64,000 bases of DNA from JACIYW01 sp014359745 (GCA_050433985.1 JBNPWE010000003.1:186001-250000), one strand, 5' to 3'; numbered from the stretch's first letter, positions 35,034 through 44,175 are shown. Notes: a model not told the origin generated them from the sequence alone. Program-made: numbers and translations.

Positions 35034-36548
35034 ATGCGACAGTTACGACACCGGTTCAGCCTGGGCGCGGCGGCACTGCTGGCAGGAAGCGGGGCGGCGT
35101 TTGCCGATGTGACCGCCGATCAGGTCTGGGCCAGTTGGCGCGATTTCAGCGCCCGGATGGGCCAGTCCGTTACCGCCCGCGCCGAAACCCGGTCGGGCGA
35201 CCGGCTGACGATCATCGACGCCACCTTCACCACCGCCGACCCCGATGTCAGGATCGTTACCCGGTTCAGCGAGATCGCGCTGCGCGATCTGGGCGATGGG
35301 CGGGTGCGCATCACCCTGCCCCCCGATTTCACCGTATCGATGAAAACCGCCGCCTCCGCCCCTGAGGCGGTGACGCTGGACGGGCGCATCCGGCAAAGCG
35401 GGATGGATATCATCGCCAGCGGCGATCCCGCCAATATCCATTATGATTACAGCGCCGACACGCTGACCGCCACGCTTGAACACTTTGCAACCGGAAATGG
35501 CGACACGCAGATGACCGGCCAGGCCACCCTGAGTCGCCTGACCGGCAGCTATCAGGTGGCGGAAGGCGATCCGCAAACCCTTGACAGCGCCGTAGCACTT
35601 GGCACGATGTCGATCGACCTGACCGCAAAAAGCGCCAAGGACAAGGCGGTCTTCTCGGTGAAGGGCAAGTTTGACGATCTTGGCGGCACGGCCACCGGCA
35701 CCGGGATGACCCGGCTTGTCGAACAGGCCGGGCGCCCCGGAGGATTGCCAAAAGATGCCGCGCTTCAGGCCGAATATCATGTAGGATCAAGCACGTACAC
35801 CGTGGCAATCGACAATCCCGACGCCACGGCCACCGCCGCCATCACCTCGCAGGACAATGCCTTGCGGGTGCTGTTCGACGCAACCGCCCTGTCTTACGGC
35901 GCCAAGGCCGGCCCGACTTCGGTCGTGTTCAGCAGCCCCGCCATACCCGTGCCCCAGATCACGGCATCGCTTGCCGGGACGGAACTTGACGTCACCTTTC
36001 CCATCGGCAAAACCGACGCGCCGCAGGAATTTTCCGTCGTGACCCGCCTGCTGGATTTCGTGGTCAGCGATAATGTCTGGGCGCTGTTCGATCCGCAGAA
36101 GGTGCTGCCGCGCGATCCGGCCACGCTGATCCTCGAACTGGCGGGCACGGCAAACTGGCTGGTAGATCCGTTCAACCCCACGCAACCCGACGCCACCGGC
36201 CAGCCGATGCCGCTGGCGTTGCACAGGCTCGACCTGTCGAACCTCACGGTGTCGGCCCTGGGGGCGGCGCTGACGGGTGTCGGCACGCTGACCTTCGACA
36301 ATGCTGACCTGACCACCTATCCGGGGTTCCCCAAACCGGTGGGAGAGGCGAACCTGCGCCTGACCGGCGCCAACGCACTGATCGACAAGCTGATCAGCCT
36401 TGGCTTTCTGCCAGAGGATCAGGCGATGGGCGCGCGGATGATGCTGGGCCTCTTTGCCCGGCCGGGCGAGGGGGCCGACATCCTGACATCCCGGATCGAG
36501 GCGCGCGAGGATGGCACTGTCTTTGCCAATGGCCAGCGCCTGAAATAA
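35034..36548 (+). CDS. DUF2125-domain exported protein
   Basis: A 504-residue protein from the ATG at 35034 (MRQLRHRFSLGAAALLAGSG), preceded by AGGAG. It has a signal peptide cleaved near GAAFAD. The rest is beta-rich with repeating strand patterns (RLTIIDATFTTADPDVRIVT, RVRITLPPDFTVSM, GTMSIDLTAKSAKDKAVFSV), as in the alphaproteobacterial DUF2125 family. These strands resemble AsmA-like lipid-handling or beta-jellyroll proteins, but that is only a shape impression. Function is unknown; periplasmic or outer-membrane location is likely. An ATG six codons upstream is in frame but lacks the ribosome site. Confidence 0.82.
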   Translation: MRQLRHRFSLGAAALLAGSGAAFADVTADQVWASWRDFSARMGQSVTARAETRSGDRLTIIDATFTTADPDVRIVTRFSEIALRDLGDGRVRITLPPDFTVSMKTAASAPEAVTLDGRIRQSGMDIIASGDPANIHYDYSADTLTATLEHFATGNGDTQMTGQATLSRLTGSYQVAEGDPQTLDSAVALGTMSIDLTAKSAKDKAVFSVKGKFDDLGGTATGTGMTRLVEQAGRPGGLPKDAALQAEYHVGSSTYTVAIDNPDATATAAITSQDNALRVLFDATALSYGAKAGPTSVVFSSPAIPVPQITASLAGTELDVTFPIGKTDAPQEFSVVTRLLDFVVSDNVWALFDPQKVLPRDPATLILELAGTANWLVDPFNPTQPDATGQPMPLALHRLDLSNLTVSALGAALTGVGTLTFDNADLTTYPGFPKPVGEANLRLTGANALIDKLISLGFLPEDQAMGARMMLGLFARPGEGADILTSRIEAREDGTVFANGQRLK

Positions 36549-36669
36549 CCCCGCGCCTGAAATAGCCCCGTGCGGTTGTTTGCCAAACCGCAGCGGCTTA
36601 TCTGACGATAGCTACAGGCGCAAAACCGGGGCCAGGGCCCCGGCCCGGATGGCCGGGCGCGCAGAACGG

Positions 36670-38025
36670 ATGGAACGGATGACGATGACGGGCAAGGATC
36701 TGGCCGAGGCGATGCTGCACGCCGCGCGCAAGGCCGGGGCAGAGGCCGCCGATGCGCTGGTGATCGACGGCACGTCGATTTCGGTCGATGTGCGGGGCGG
36801 GGTGCTGGAACAGGCCGAACGCGCCGAGGGGATCGACATCGGTCTGCGGGTGCTGAGCGGGCAGCGGCAGGCCTGCGTGTCGGCCTCTGACACGCGGTCC
36901 GAAACACTGGCGGCGATGGCCGAACGCGCCGTTGCCATGGCGCGCGAAGCCCCGCCAGACGATGCGGTCGGGCTGGCCGATGCCGACATGCTTTCGGCGG
37001 TGCGCGACGCGGCGGGGCTGGAACTGGACGATCCTGCCGAAGAACCGGCCCCCGCCGCCCTTGAAGAAGATGCGCGCCGCGCCGAAGCGGCGGCGCTGGC
37101 GGTGCGCGGCGTGTCGCAGGTGCAGGCGGCATCGGGCGGCTATGGCCGCCATGCGCTGTGGATCGCGGCCAGCAACGGCTTTTCGGGGGGCTACGCGCGC
37201 ACCTCTCGCGGGATATCCTGCGTTGCGATCAGCGGCGAGGGCAGCGGCATGGAACGCGATCACCACGGCGAAAGCCGGGTGTTTCAGGCCGACCTGCCCG
37301 ACGCCGCCGACATCGGCCGCCTTGCGGGCGAGCGCGCCGTGGCGCGCTCTGGCGCACGCCGGCCCAAGACCGGCGCCTTTCCGGTGCTTTATGACGAACG
37401 TGTCGCGGGATCGCTGATCGGCCACCTTCTGGGCGCGATCAACGGCCAGTCGATCGTGCGCGGATCAAGCTGGCTGCGCGATGCGCTGGGAACGCAGATT
37501 CTGCCCGCCGACCTGTCGATTTACGAAAACCCGCACCGGGTCCGCACCCCCGGATCACGTCCCTTCGATGCCGAAGGGCTGCGCACCGCCCCGCGCCAGA
37601 TTGTTAATAACGGCGTGCTGACGGGCTGGACGCTTGATCTGGCAAGCGCGCGCAGGCTGGGCCTTGCCAGCACCGCCAGCGCCGGGCGCGGCACCGGCGC
37701 GCCGCCATCGCCCGGCACCTCGAACATCGCGCTGACCCAGGGCGACAAAACCCTTGCCGCGCTTCTGGCCGAGATGGGCACAGGGCTTTACGTCACCTCG
37801 ATGATCGGATCGTCGATCAATCCCACCACCGGCGATTATTCGCGCGGCGCCTCGGGGTTCTGGGTAGAGGGCGGGCAGCTTGCCTATCCGGTCAACGAAT
37901 GCACCATCGCGGGCAACCTGCACCGGATCCTGCGCGGCATGATCCCGGCCAATGACGCACGCGCGCATCTGTCGATGGTGGTGCCAAGCCTTCTGATCGA
38001 GGGGCTGACGGTTGCCGGAGAGTGA
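36670..38025 (+). CDS. pmbA: Metalloprotease TldD/PmbA family (PmbA/TldE-like)
   Basis: About 450 residues, matching the PmbA (TldE) half of the TldD/TldE protease pair, which processes modified peptides and the CcdA antitoxin in enterobacteria. Visible family features are RGGVLEQAERAEGIDIGLRV and RRPKTGAFPVLYDERVAGSL, then GSRPFDAEGLRTAPRQIVNN and the C-terminal SSINPTTGDYSRGASGFWVE. TldD, the catalytic HExxH partner, is not in the window. Start choice is uncertain: ATG codons at 36649, 36670, 36679 and 36685 are all in frame; 36670 is chosen by ribosome-site spacing. The IMPase gene overlaps its end by 14 bp. Confidence 0.87.
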   Translation: MERMTMTGKDLAEAMLHAARKAGAEAADALVIDGTSISVDVRGGVLEQAERAEGIDIGLRVLSGQRQACVSASDTRSETLAAMAERAVAMAREAPPDDAVGLADADMLSAVRDAAGLELDDPAEEPAPAALEEDARRAEAAALAVRGVSQVQAASGGYGRHALWIAASNGFSGGYARTSRGISCVAISGEGSGMERDHHGESRVFQADLPDAADIGRLAGERAVARSGARRPKTGAFPVLYDERVAGSLIGHLLGAINGQSIVRGSSWLRDALGTQILPADLSIYENPHRVRTPGSRPFDAEGLRTAPRQIVNNGVLTGWTLDLASARRLGLASTASAGRGTGAPPSPGTSNIALTQGDKTLAALLAEMGTGLYVTSMIGSSINPTTGDYSRGASGFWVEGGQLAYPVNECTIAGNLHRILRGMIPANDARAHLSMVVPSLLIEGLTVAGE

Positions 38026-38818
38026 TCTTGACCTTCTGACCCGCGCGGCCTTTGCCGCGGGCGAGATCGCGCAGGCCTACCGCGCCAGGGGCCCGCAGGT
38101 GGTCACCGAAAAGCCCGGTGGCGCCGGCCCGGTGACCGAGGCCGATCTGGCGGTCAACCGGATGCTGGAGGATGTGCTGCGCAGCGCCCGCCCCGACCAT
38201 GGCTGGCTGTCCGAAGAAAGCGCCGATGATCCGGCGCGGCTGCGGACGCGGCACTGTTTCATCATCGACCCTATAGACGGCACCCGCGCCTTCATCGCCG
38301 GGGATACCGGCTTTTCCCATTCCCTGGCCATCGCGCAGGGCGGCACGGTGGTGGCCGCCGTGGTGCATCTGCCCGCGCGGGGGCTGACCTATGCGGCGGC
38401 GGCGGGCCAGCCCGCCACCCTGAACGGCGCCCCGATCCGCGCCAGCGCCGCGCGGCTTGAATCCGGCGCATCGGTGCTGGCCGCCCGCCCGGCGCTGGAG
38501 GCCGCGCAATGGCCCGGCGGTGTGCCGCCGCTGACACGGGCGTTTCGCACATCCCTGGCCTGGCGGCTGTGCCTGGTGGCCGAAGGGCGTTTCGACGCCA
38601 TGGTGACATTGCGCGACACCTGGGAATGGGATGTGGCCGCGGGCATGCTGATCGCCGCACAGGCCGGCGCCGTGGTCAGCGACGCGGCGGGGGCGGGGCT
38701 GCGTTTCAACGCCCCCCATCCGCAAACCGCCGGCATCATGGCCGCGCCGCCCGCGCTCCACCGCCAACTGATCGGGCGGCGCACCACGATCGCCCCACAC
38801 CCTGACCCCACACCCTGA
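38012..38818 (+). CDS. Inositol monophosphatase family protein (CysQ-like)
   Basis: A 268-residue Mg-dependent, Li-sensitive sugar/nucleotide phosphatase. Motifs: LSEESADD (metal Glu, about 67), the signature IIDPIDGTRAFIAG (about 88-101) and the C-terminal TWEWDVAAGMLIAAQAGA (about 204-221). The fold covers IMPases, CysQ (3',5'-bisphosphate nucleotidase) and fructose bisphosphatase relatives; CysQ is the usual neighbour of DUF4170 and waaA-like genes in this family of bacteria. The start is a TTG at 38012 inside pmbA; the next in-frame candidates are much later. The gene couples to pmbA. Confidence 0.87.
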   Translation: MPESDLDLLTRAAFAAGEIAQAYRARGPQVVTEKPGGAGPVTEADLAVNRMLEDVLRSARPDHGWLSEESADDPARLRTRHCFIIDPIDGTRAFIAGDTGFSHSLAIAQGGTVVAAVVHLPARGLTYAAAAGQPATLNGAPIRASAARLESGASVLAARPALEAAQWPGGVPPLTRAFRTSLAWRLCLVAEGRFDAMVTLRDTWEWDVAAGMLIAAQAGAVVSDAAGAGLRFNAPHPQTAGIMAAPPALHRQLIGRRTTIAPHPDPTP

Positions 38819-38912
38819 CTGGCCGGGTTTTTCCGCAACGCAGCATCTGCGCGGTTTTCAGCGCCTTCGCAAAGCCCTAGGATGCACCCGCAACCCATCA
38901 TCGGAGACAGCC

Positions 38913-39158
38913 ATGACCCAGCGACTGCATCTTGTCTTTGGCGGCGAGCTTGTCGATCCGTCCGGAACCGTGTTCCGCGACCCTGCCAATATCCATATCG
39001 TCGGCATGTTCCCCGATTACAAATCCGCCTATAACGCCTGGAAAGCCGAGGCACAGCGCACCGTCGACAATGCTCTTACCCGCTATTTCATCGCCCATAT
39101 CCACCGCCTGCGCGAAGAAGGCACAGAAGCCAGCGCAACCGAAGAACTTGGCGCCTGA
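38913..39158 (+). CDS. DUF4170-domain protein
   Basis: An 81-residue conserved protein (MTQRLHLVFGGELVDPSGTV then FPDYKSAYNAWKAEAQRTVD) of the alphaproteobacterial DUF4170 family. No signal peptide or membrane segment is seen; it looks like a small alpha/beta cytosolic protein. It repeatedly lies upstream of KdtA-like and lpxK genes in related genomes, so a supporting role in lipopolysaccharide synthesis is conceivable but unproven. AGACAGCC precedes the ATG. Confidence 0.85.
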   Translation: MTQRLHLVFGGELVDPSGTVFRDPANIHIVGMFPDYKSAYNAWKAEAQRTVDNALTRYFIAHIHRLREEGTEASATEELGA

Positions 39159-39194
39159 TGTGCGGCCCCGCGTTGCGGCGGCCTGGGTGATGTG

Positions 39195-40490
39195 ATGCGC
39201 ACCGAATCGGGGCTGGCGCTTTATCTGCTGCTGGCGCGCCCTGTGCGCGGCGATCGCCCGCATCCCGCCGCTGCCGGGCCGCCGGGGGGTGATCAGCGGC
39301 CACCCGGCGCAATGATCTGGCTGCATGCGGGCGACGCGGGCGCCATCGCGGGCACGCTGAACCTTGTACGGGCGATGCGGCTGGCCGGGGTGCGGGCAAG
39401 CTATATCATCACCACCGCAACCGACACCACCGCAACCGACGAGGCGCCGGGATCGGCGCTGCCCAAGGGTGCGATCCTTGCACACGCCCCCGCTGATACG
39501 CTTACGGATGTTCGCGAATTTCTGGATCACTGGCGCCCGGATGCGGTGGCCTGCATCGGCGGCGGGCTGCGGCCCGGTCTGGTGCATCAGGCGCATCTGC
39601 GCGGCATTTCGGTGTTTCTGTTCGACGCGCCCGCCCCCCGGCTGGCCCCGATCGCGCCGGGGTGGCTGCCGGGGGTGATGCGCGGCACCCTGCGCCGCTT
39701 TACCCGGATACTGGCGCGCGGGCCGCAAGCCGCGCGCGCCCTGCGCCGCGCCGGTGCCCCCGCCGATATCGTCGAGATCGCCGGCCCGCTCCAGGAAGGC
39801 CCCGGCCCCCTTCCCCACACCGAGGCAGAGCGCGAGGCACTGTCGCATCTTCTGGGCCCGCGCCCGGTCTGGCTGGCGGTCGATGTTCCCGAGGCCGAGG
39901 AAGATCGCGTCATCGCCGCCCATATCGCGGCGCAACGCCATTCCCACCGGCTGCTGTTGATCCTGGTCCCCAAAGACCCCGCCCGCGGCGCGGAGATCGC
40001 CGCGCGGCTGAACGATCTGGGCGCCCTGAACTGCGCGCGGCGCAGCGCCGAGGAATACCCCGAAGAAGAGGTCTCGGTCTATATCGCCGATACCGATGGC
40101 GAACTTGGCCTGTGGTTCCGGTTGGCGCCGATCACCTATCTGGGCGGCACCATGACCGGGGATGACACGCTTGCCCCCGGCCCGCATCCCTTTGCCGCCG
40201 CAGCACTTGGGTCGGTGGTGCTGCATGGCCCGGCGGTGGCGGAATGCTACAAGATGGCGCTGGCCGATCTGGCCGAAGGGCAGGCGTCCCGCCTGGTGCG
40301 TGGCACCACGGATCTGGCCGAAGCGATCGGCGATCTGCTGGCCCCCGACCGGGCGGCGGCGATGGCGCTGAACGCCTGGCAGGTCACATCCGACCGCGAT
40401 GCGATCACCGAACGCGCCGCGCGGCTGCTGCGCGAGGCCCTGCCCGTGGATGCGACAACGGGCAAGGACACAGCCAAGGGGCCGGCATGA
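39195..40490 (+). CDS. KdtA/WaaA-like 3-deoxy-D-manno-octulosonic-acid transferase family protein, catalytic Glu not conserved
   Basis: A 431-residue glycosyltransferase with the WaaA (Kdo transferase) architecture. The N-terminal domain has IWLHAGDAGAIAGTLNLVRA, aligning to the WaaA segment IWVHAVSVGETLAAVPLVRA. The catalytic-base Glu of WaaA (VGE) is here Ala (AGA). The C-terminal domain keeps YLGGTMTGDD and HPFAAAALGSVVLHGP, the nucleotide-sugar-binding region. WaaA adds Kdo to lipid A at the inner membrane. The altered base suggests a paralogue with another role or a rearranged active site. It lies between DUF4170 and lpxK and overlaps lpxK by 4 bp. A GTG directly before the ATG is an alternative start. 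Confidence 0.85.
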   Translation: MRTESGLALYLLLARPVRGDRPHPAAAGPPGGDQRPPGAMIWLHAGDAGAIAGTLNLVRAMRLAGVRASYIITTATDTTATDEAPGSALPKGAILAHAPADTLTDVREFLDHWRPDAVACIGGGLRPGLVHQAHLRGISVFLFDAPAPRLAPIAPGWLPGVMRGTLRRFTRILARGPQAARALRRAGAPADIVEIAGPLQEGPGPLPHTEAEREALSHLLGPRPVWLAVDVPEAEEDRVIAAHIAAQRHSHRLLLILVPKDPARGAEIAARLNDLGALNCARRSAEEYPEEEVSVYIADTDGELGLWFRLAPITYLGGTMTGDDTLAPGPHPFAAAALGSVVLHGPAVAECYKMALADLAEGQASRLVRGTTDLAEAIGDLLAPDRAAAMALNAWQVTSDRDAITERAARLLREALPVDATTGKDTAKGPA

Positions 40491-41479
40491 TGCGCGCGCC
40501 CGGCTTCTGGTTCACCGCGCCCGACCGGCCCGACTGGCGCGCCCGCGCCCTTGCGCCGCTGGGGGCGGCCTATGGAATGGCGACGGCCCGCAGGCTTGCC
40601 GCGCCCCGGCGGCATCTGCCGGTGCCGGTGATCTGTGTGGGCAACATCAACGCGGGCGGCACCGGCAAAACCCCGACCGTGATCGCCCTTGTCGAACGGC
40701 TGCGCGCGCGCGGGCACACACCGCATGTGGTCAGCCGGGGCTACGGCGGGCGCCTGCACGGCCCCCTTGCCATAGACCCCGCGCGCCACCGCGCCCGCGA
40801 TGTGGGGGATGAGGCGCTGTTGCTTGCCGCCTTCGCGCCCACATGGATCGGGCGCGACCGCGCGGCGGCGGCCCTTGCGGCGGTGGCGGCGGGGGCCGGG
40901 GTGATCGTGATGGATGACGGGTTCCAGAACCCGGCGCTGCATCAGGATCTGGCCCTGGTGGTGGTGGACGCGGTGCAGGGCTTTGGCAATGGCCGGGTGC
41001 TGCCCGCCGGGCCACTGCGCGAACCGCTGGCCCTGGGCCTTGCCCGCGCCGATCTGCTGCTGTCCATCGGGCCAGACCCCGCGCAAGCCGGGTTTGCCGC
41101 GCTTTGGGCGGGCGCCGTCACCCTGCCGCATCTGCGCGCCCGGCTGGCGCCGCTGCAAACCGGGATGGAATGGGCAGGCCTGCGCGCCTATGCCTTTGCC
41201 GGGATCGGCCGCCCGGAAAAATTCTTTGCCACGCTGCGCGACATGGGCGTGCACCTGTGCGGTGCCGCAGCACTTGACGATCATCAACCGCTGGGCGAGG
41301 CGCTGTTGATGCGGCTGGAACAGGCCGCCTGGGCCGCCGGCGCGCAGCTTGTCACCACCGAAAAGGACGCGGTGCGCCTGCCCCCGGATTGGCGGCACCG
41401 GGTGCTGACGGTGCCGGTGCGCCTGGAACTGGACAATCCTTGCGCACTGGATACGGCGCTTTTACGCATCGGGGTGTAA
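40487..41479 (+). CDS. lpxK: Tetraacyldisaccharide 4'-kinase
   Basis: A 330-residue inner-membrane-associated P-loop kinase that phosphorylates the 4' position of tetraacyldisaccharide 1-phosphate to lipid IVA. The N-terminal membrane-contact helix region (about 10-40, RARALAPLGAAYGMATARRL) precedes Walker A VGNINAGGTGKTPTVI (about 49-64). SRGYGGRL, then MDDGFQNPALHQDLALVVVD (DDGFQ is an LpxK hallmark) and LITTEKDA-like QLVTTEKDAVRLP (about 287) follow. The start overlaps the KdtA-like stop as ATGA. It closes the IMPase/DUF4170/KdtA/lpxK envelope cluster and is followed by a long-form dispersed element. Confidence 0.95.
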   Translation: MMRAPGFWFTAPDRPDWRARALAPLGAAYGMATARRLAAPRRHLPVPVICVGNINAGGTGKTPTVIALVERLRARGHTPHVVSRGYGGRLHGPLAIDPARHRARDVGDEALLLAAFAPTWIGRDRAAAALAAVAAGAGVIVMDDGFQNPALHQDLALVVVDAVQGFGNGRVLPAGPLREPLALGLARADLLLSIGPDPAQAGFAALWAGAVTLPHLRARLAPLQTGMEWAGLRAYAFAGIGRPEKFFATLRDMGVHLCGAAALDDHQPLGEALLMRLEQAAWAAGAQLVTTEKDAVRLPPDWRHRVLTVPVRLELDNPCALDTALLRIGV

Positions 41480-41500
41480 GCTATCGGGTGTTGCCCCAAA

Positions 41501-41597
41501 CCAGACCCGCACCCTGAGCGCAAAAGAAAACGCTTTTTTCCATCCTCTCGAAAAAATACTCATCTTCCGCGCCCACCGTGCGCGCGCCGGTCAGGGG
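41501..41597 (+). repeat. Dispersed intergenic element, copy 5 (long form)
   Basis: The core CATCCTCTCGA plus A-run plus TACTC is at 41541-41561. The surrounding 95 bp, from CCCGCACCCTGA to GCGCCGGTCAGGGG, is nearly identical to the reverse complement of 44058-44155. It sits between the convergent lpxK and anmK. Confidence 0.85.
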
Positions 41598-41624
41598 AAT
41601 GTCTCCAACGGACTGAAACCAACT

Positions 41625-42740
41625 CTATTGCGCAATCCGCCCGCCCGTCATCGGCGAGGGCACGCCGGTGGTGGTGGGAAAGCTGATCGGCAGGCCGCGC
41701 CGTACCCGCAGCGCCAGATAGGCGAAACATTCCGCCTCGATCGCATCACCCCGCCAACCGACAGCCTCGGCGGGGACCACCTCGACCCCCGCGCGGGGGC
41801 CAAGGGCTGCCATGATCGCCGGGTTGTGCCGCCCGCCCCCGCACACGATCAGCCGTCGCGGTCGCTGCGGCAGCAGATCCAGCGCCCGGCCCACCGCCCC
41901 GGCGGTAAAGGCCGTCAGCAGCGCGGCGCCATCCCTTGGCCCGCAACCCTCGGCCATGCTGGCGGGAAAATCGAACCGGTCCAGCGATTTGGGATAGGGC
42001 CGCGCCAGATAGGGGTGGCGCAGAAGATCGGCAAGGCGCGCCTCATCCACCCGCCCCGCCAGCGCCAGCGCGCCGTCGCGGTCCATCTCGCCAAAGCCCT
42101 GGTCCCGCACGAAATCGTTGATGGGCGCGTTCGCGGGCCCGGTATCAAAGGCAATCACCCGCCCCGCCCCATCCGTCCAGGTGATATTCGCCACCCCGCC
42201 AAGGTTCAGCACGGCGGTTTCGGGGCCCGCGCCGATCCCCGCCAGCAAGGCCGCATGATAGGCCGCCGAAAGCGGCGCGCCCTGCCCGCCCGCCGCCACA
42301 TCGGCCGATCGGAAATCATAGGCCACCGGCACCCCAAGCAGCCGCGCCATCAGCGCCCCGTCGCCCAATTGCCGGGTTTGCCCGCGCCGACCGGCTTTCG
42401 GGGCGCGATGCAACACGGTTTGCCCGTGAAACCCGACGATGCCGATGGCGCCAATCCCCGGCCCCTCCGAATCCGCCAGATCGCGCACCGCGTCAGCCTG
42501 CGCGCGGGTCAGCCGTTCCTGTGCCTCGGCAAAGATCGCGGGTTCCGGGCCGGTGAAGGCCCAGCGCCGCGCGGCCTCCAGCGCCTTTGCCAAAAGGTCG
42601 CGCACATCCGCCGGATAGGGGGTCAGGCGATAGGCACCGGGCACGATAATCCCGTCGCCATCGGTGCGCAGCAGCGCGACATCAATATTGCCGTCCAGAA
42701 CGGTTCCGGTCATCAGACCCACGGCCCAGATCGGTTCCAC
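41625..42740 (-). CDS. anmK: Anhydro-N-acetylmuramic acid kinase
   Basis: A 371-residue ASKHA kinase that converts 1,6-anhydro-MurNAc to MurNAc 6-phosphate in murein recycling. N-terminal VGLMTGTVLDGNIDVALL is the phosphate-1 loop (the commoner form is MSGTSLDGID). It is followed by GIVGFHGQTVLHRA (about 102) and VLNLGGVANITWTD (about 182-195). A later phosphate-2/adenosine region is RRLIVCGGGRHNP. All expected motifs are present, so the enzyme should be active. Next to hspQ with no clear operon link; murein recycling partners (nagZ, ampG) are absent here. Confidence 0.93.
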   Translation of the reverse strand: MEPIWAVGLMTGTVLDGNIDVALLRTDGDGIIVPGAYRLTPYPADVRDLLAKALEAARRWAFTGPEPAIFAEAQERLTRAQADAVRDLADSEGPGIGAIGIVGFHGQTVLHRAPKAGRRGQTRQLGDGALMARLLGVPVAYDFRSADVAAGGQGAPLSAAYHAALLAGIGAGPETAVLNLGGVANITWTDGAGRVIAFDTGPANAPINDFVRDQGFGEMDRDGALALAGRVDEARLADLLRHPYLARPYPKSLDRFDFPASMAEGCGPRDGAALLTAFTAGAVGRALDLLPQRPRRLIVCGGGRHNPAIMAALGPRAGVEVVPAEAVGWRGDAIEAECFAYLALRVRRGLPISFPTTTGVPSPMTGGRIAQ

Positions 42741-42805
42741 CCTGTTCCCCCATGCAGGCCCGCGCCCGCCACCGCCCGCGCGGGGCGGCGATCCTGATAA
42801 CTGGT

Positions 42806-43132
42806 TCAGTTCAGTTGAAAATGCAGCGGATAGCGCCCGTCCTCGAAATCGCCGAACAGGTCTTCCAGATCCGGATGATCCACCGGCTCGCCGGTCTCAT
42901 CCGCGACAAGGTTCTGTTCCGACACATAGGCCACATAATAGCTTTGGTCATTTTCGGCCAGCAGGTGATAGAATGGCTGATCCTTTGAGGGGCGGCTGTC
43001 TTCGGGGATCGCCTCGTACCATTCTTCGGTATTCGAGAACATCGCGTCCACGTCAAAGACCACCCCCCGAAAGGGGTGTTTGCGGTGCCGTACCACCTGT
43101 CCAAGGTGATATTTCGCTTGGGTTGTAAGCAT
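42806..43132 (-). CDS. hspQ: Heat-shock protein HspQ
   Basis: A 108-residue hemimethylated-DNA-binding-domain protein. In enterobacteria HspQ affects DnaA stability and acts as a Lon specificity factor. The ATG at 43132 (MLTTQAKYHLGQVVRHRKHP) starts the conserved fold with FRGVVFDVDAMFSNTEEWYE, then PFYHLLAENDQSYYVAYVSE and QNLVADETGEPVDHP. Six residues upstream (MRDFGK) are in frame but outside the family. A plausible promoter lies 25 bp upstream. Distance to anmK is 65 bp, both on the minus strand. Confidence 0.9.
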   Translation of the reverse strand: MLTTQAKYHLGQVVRHRKHPFRGVVFDVDAMFSNTEEWYEAIPEDSRPSKDQPFYHLLAENDQSYYVAYVSEQNLVADETGEPVDHPDLEDLFGDFEDGRYPLHFQLN

Positions 43133-43156
43133 TTTTCCAAAATCTCTCATGTATCC

Positions 43157-43186
43157 ATATTAATACTTTGTCAGGGGGATTGTCCA
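43157..43186 (-). promoter_or_regulatory. Candidate hspQ promoter
   Basis: Minus strand TGGACA (43186-43181), 18-bp spacer, TAATAT (43162-43157), 24 bp before the hspQ ATG, in the only AT-rich patch of this 268-bp gap. A heat-shock sigma32 -10 (CCCCATNT) is not clearly present. Confidence 0.4.
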
Positions 43187-43400
43187 TGCATTCGGCGGGA
43201 CTGGCAGGAAACAGTCTGTGGAACGGGCCCCGACAGTAGCGCGCGGCAGACCCGCGCAGAAGCAGGCCGGAACCGGGAATTATGGCCTGCGGATTGACGC
43301 CAACTTGACCGCGGGTGAGGGCGCGCGGGCGAATTGACGTTTTCCTTCGGGCGGTTTTGGCCTATGATGACGGAAAAACAAGAAGTGATGAGGCAAGCAG

Positions 43401-43988
43401 GTGATCAACAGACGTCTTGGCGTCCTCGCCTTGGTATTGGCCATAGCCTCTTGCGGGGGGCAAAACTTTTCGGCGCCCTCCGATCTGGAAAACGCATGCG
43501 CCATCGTTGATGAACGCCCGCAATACTATAACGCCATGCGCCGCGCCGAAACCCGCTGGGGTGTGCCGGTTGCGGTGCAGATGGCCACCATCCATCAGGA
43601 AAGCAAGTTCATCGGCGACGCCCGCACCCCGTTTCGCTATGTACTGGGGGTCATTCCGATGGGGCGGCAATCGTCGGCCTATGGCTATGCCCAGGCGCTT
43701 GATGCGACATGGGATGAATACCGCGACCAGGCCGACAACCGCAACGCCCGCCGCGACCGGATCGCGGATGCCACCGATTTCATGGGCTGGTACATGAACA
43801 AAAGCCGCGAACGCAATGGCATCGCGCTGAACGATGCGCGCAACCAGTATCTGGCCTATCACGAAGGCCACACCGGTTTTGCCCGTGGCAGCCATCGGGA
43901 AAAGCCTTGGTTGGTGAATGTATCGTCACGGGTGGCGGACCGCGCCGTCCTGTATCAGGCGCAACTGATCAGTTGCCGCCGGGCCTGA
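43401..43988 (+). CDS. Lytic-transglycosylase-like lipoprotein
   Basis: A 195-residue secreted lipoprotein. GTG start at 43401, signal sequence MINRRLGVLALVLAIASCGG with lipobox AIASC (Cys18). The mature domain is SLT-like: WGVPVAVQMATIHQESKFIG has the catalytic Glu (HQES), followed by SSAYGYAQALDATWDEYRDQ and DFMGWYMNKSRERNG, as in the lysozyme-fold transglycosylases. It should cleave peptidoglycan from the outer-membrane inner leaflet. It is monocistronic, flanked by promoter-poor DNA upstream and by a long-form dispersed element downstream. Family assignment is good; specificity is not known. Confidence 0.83.
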   Translation: MINRRLGVLALVLAIASCGGQNFSAPSDLENACAIVDERPQYYNAMRRAETRWGVPVAVQMATIHQESKFIGDARTPFRYVLGVIPMGRQSSAYGYAQALDATWDEYRDQADNRNARRDRIADATDFMGWYMNKSRERNGIALNDARNQYLAYHEGHTGFARGSHREKPWLVNVSSRVADRAVLYQAQLISCRRA

Positions 43989-44057
43989 GGCGGGAAAGGC
44001 AGGCGCACAGCGGTTATCCGCGCCTTGAAGCCATTTCGGTCCGTCGGGGTCATACCG

Positions 44058-44155
44058 TCATACCCCTGACCGGCGCGCACACGGCGGGCGCGGGGAATGA
44101 GTATTTTTTTCGAGAGGATGGGAAAGAACGTTTTCCTGTGCGGTCAGGGTGCGGG
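44058..44155 (-). repeat. Dispersed intergenic element, copy 6 (long form)
   Basis: The core GAGTATTTTTTTCGAGAGGA plus TG is at 44099-44120. The whole segment reads, in reverse complement, nearly base for base like 41501-41597. It separates the convergent SLT lipoprotein gene and trpA. Confidence 0.85.
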
Positions 44156-44175
44156 CCTGAAGGGCGCAACAGGCG

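Noticed and set aside
38898..40226. A 442-codon minus-strand frame opposite DUF4170 and the KdtA-like gene.
   Set aside because: It covers two genes with clear family signatures on the plus strand and has the composition of a shadow frame.
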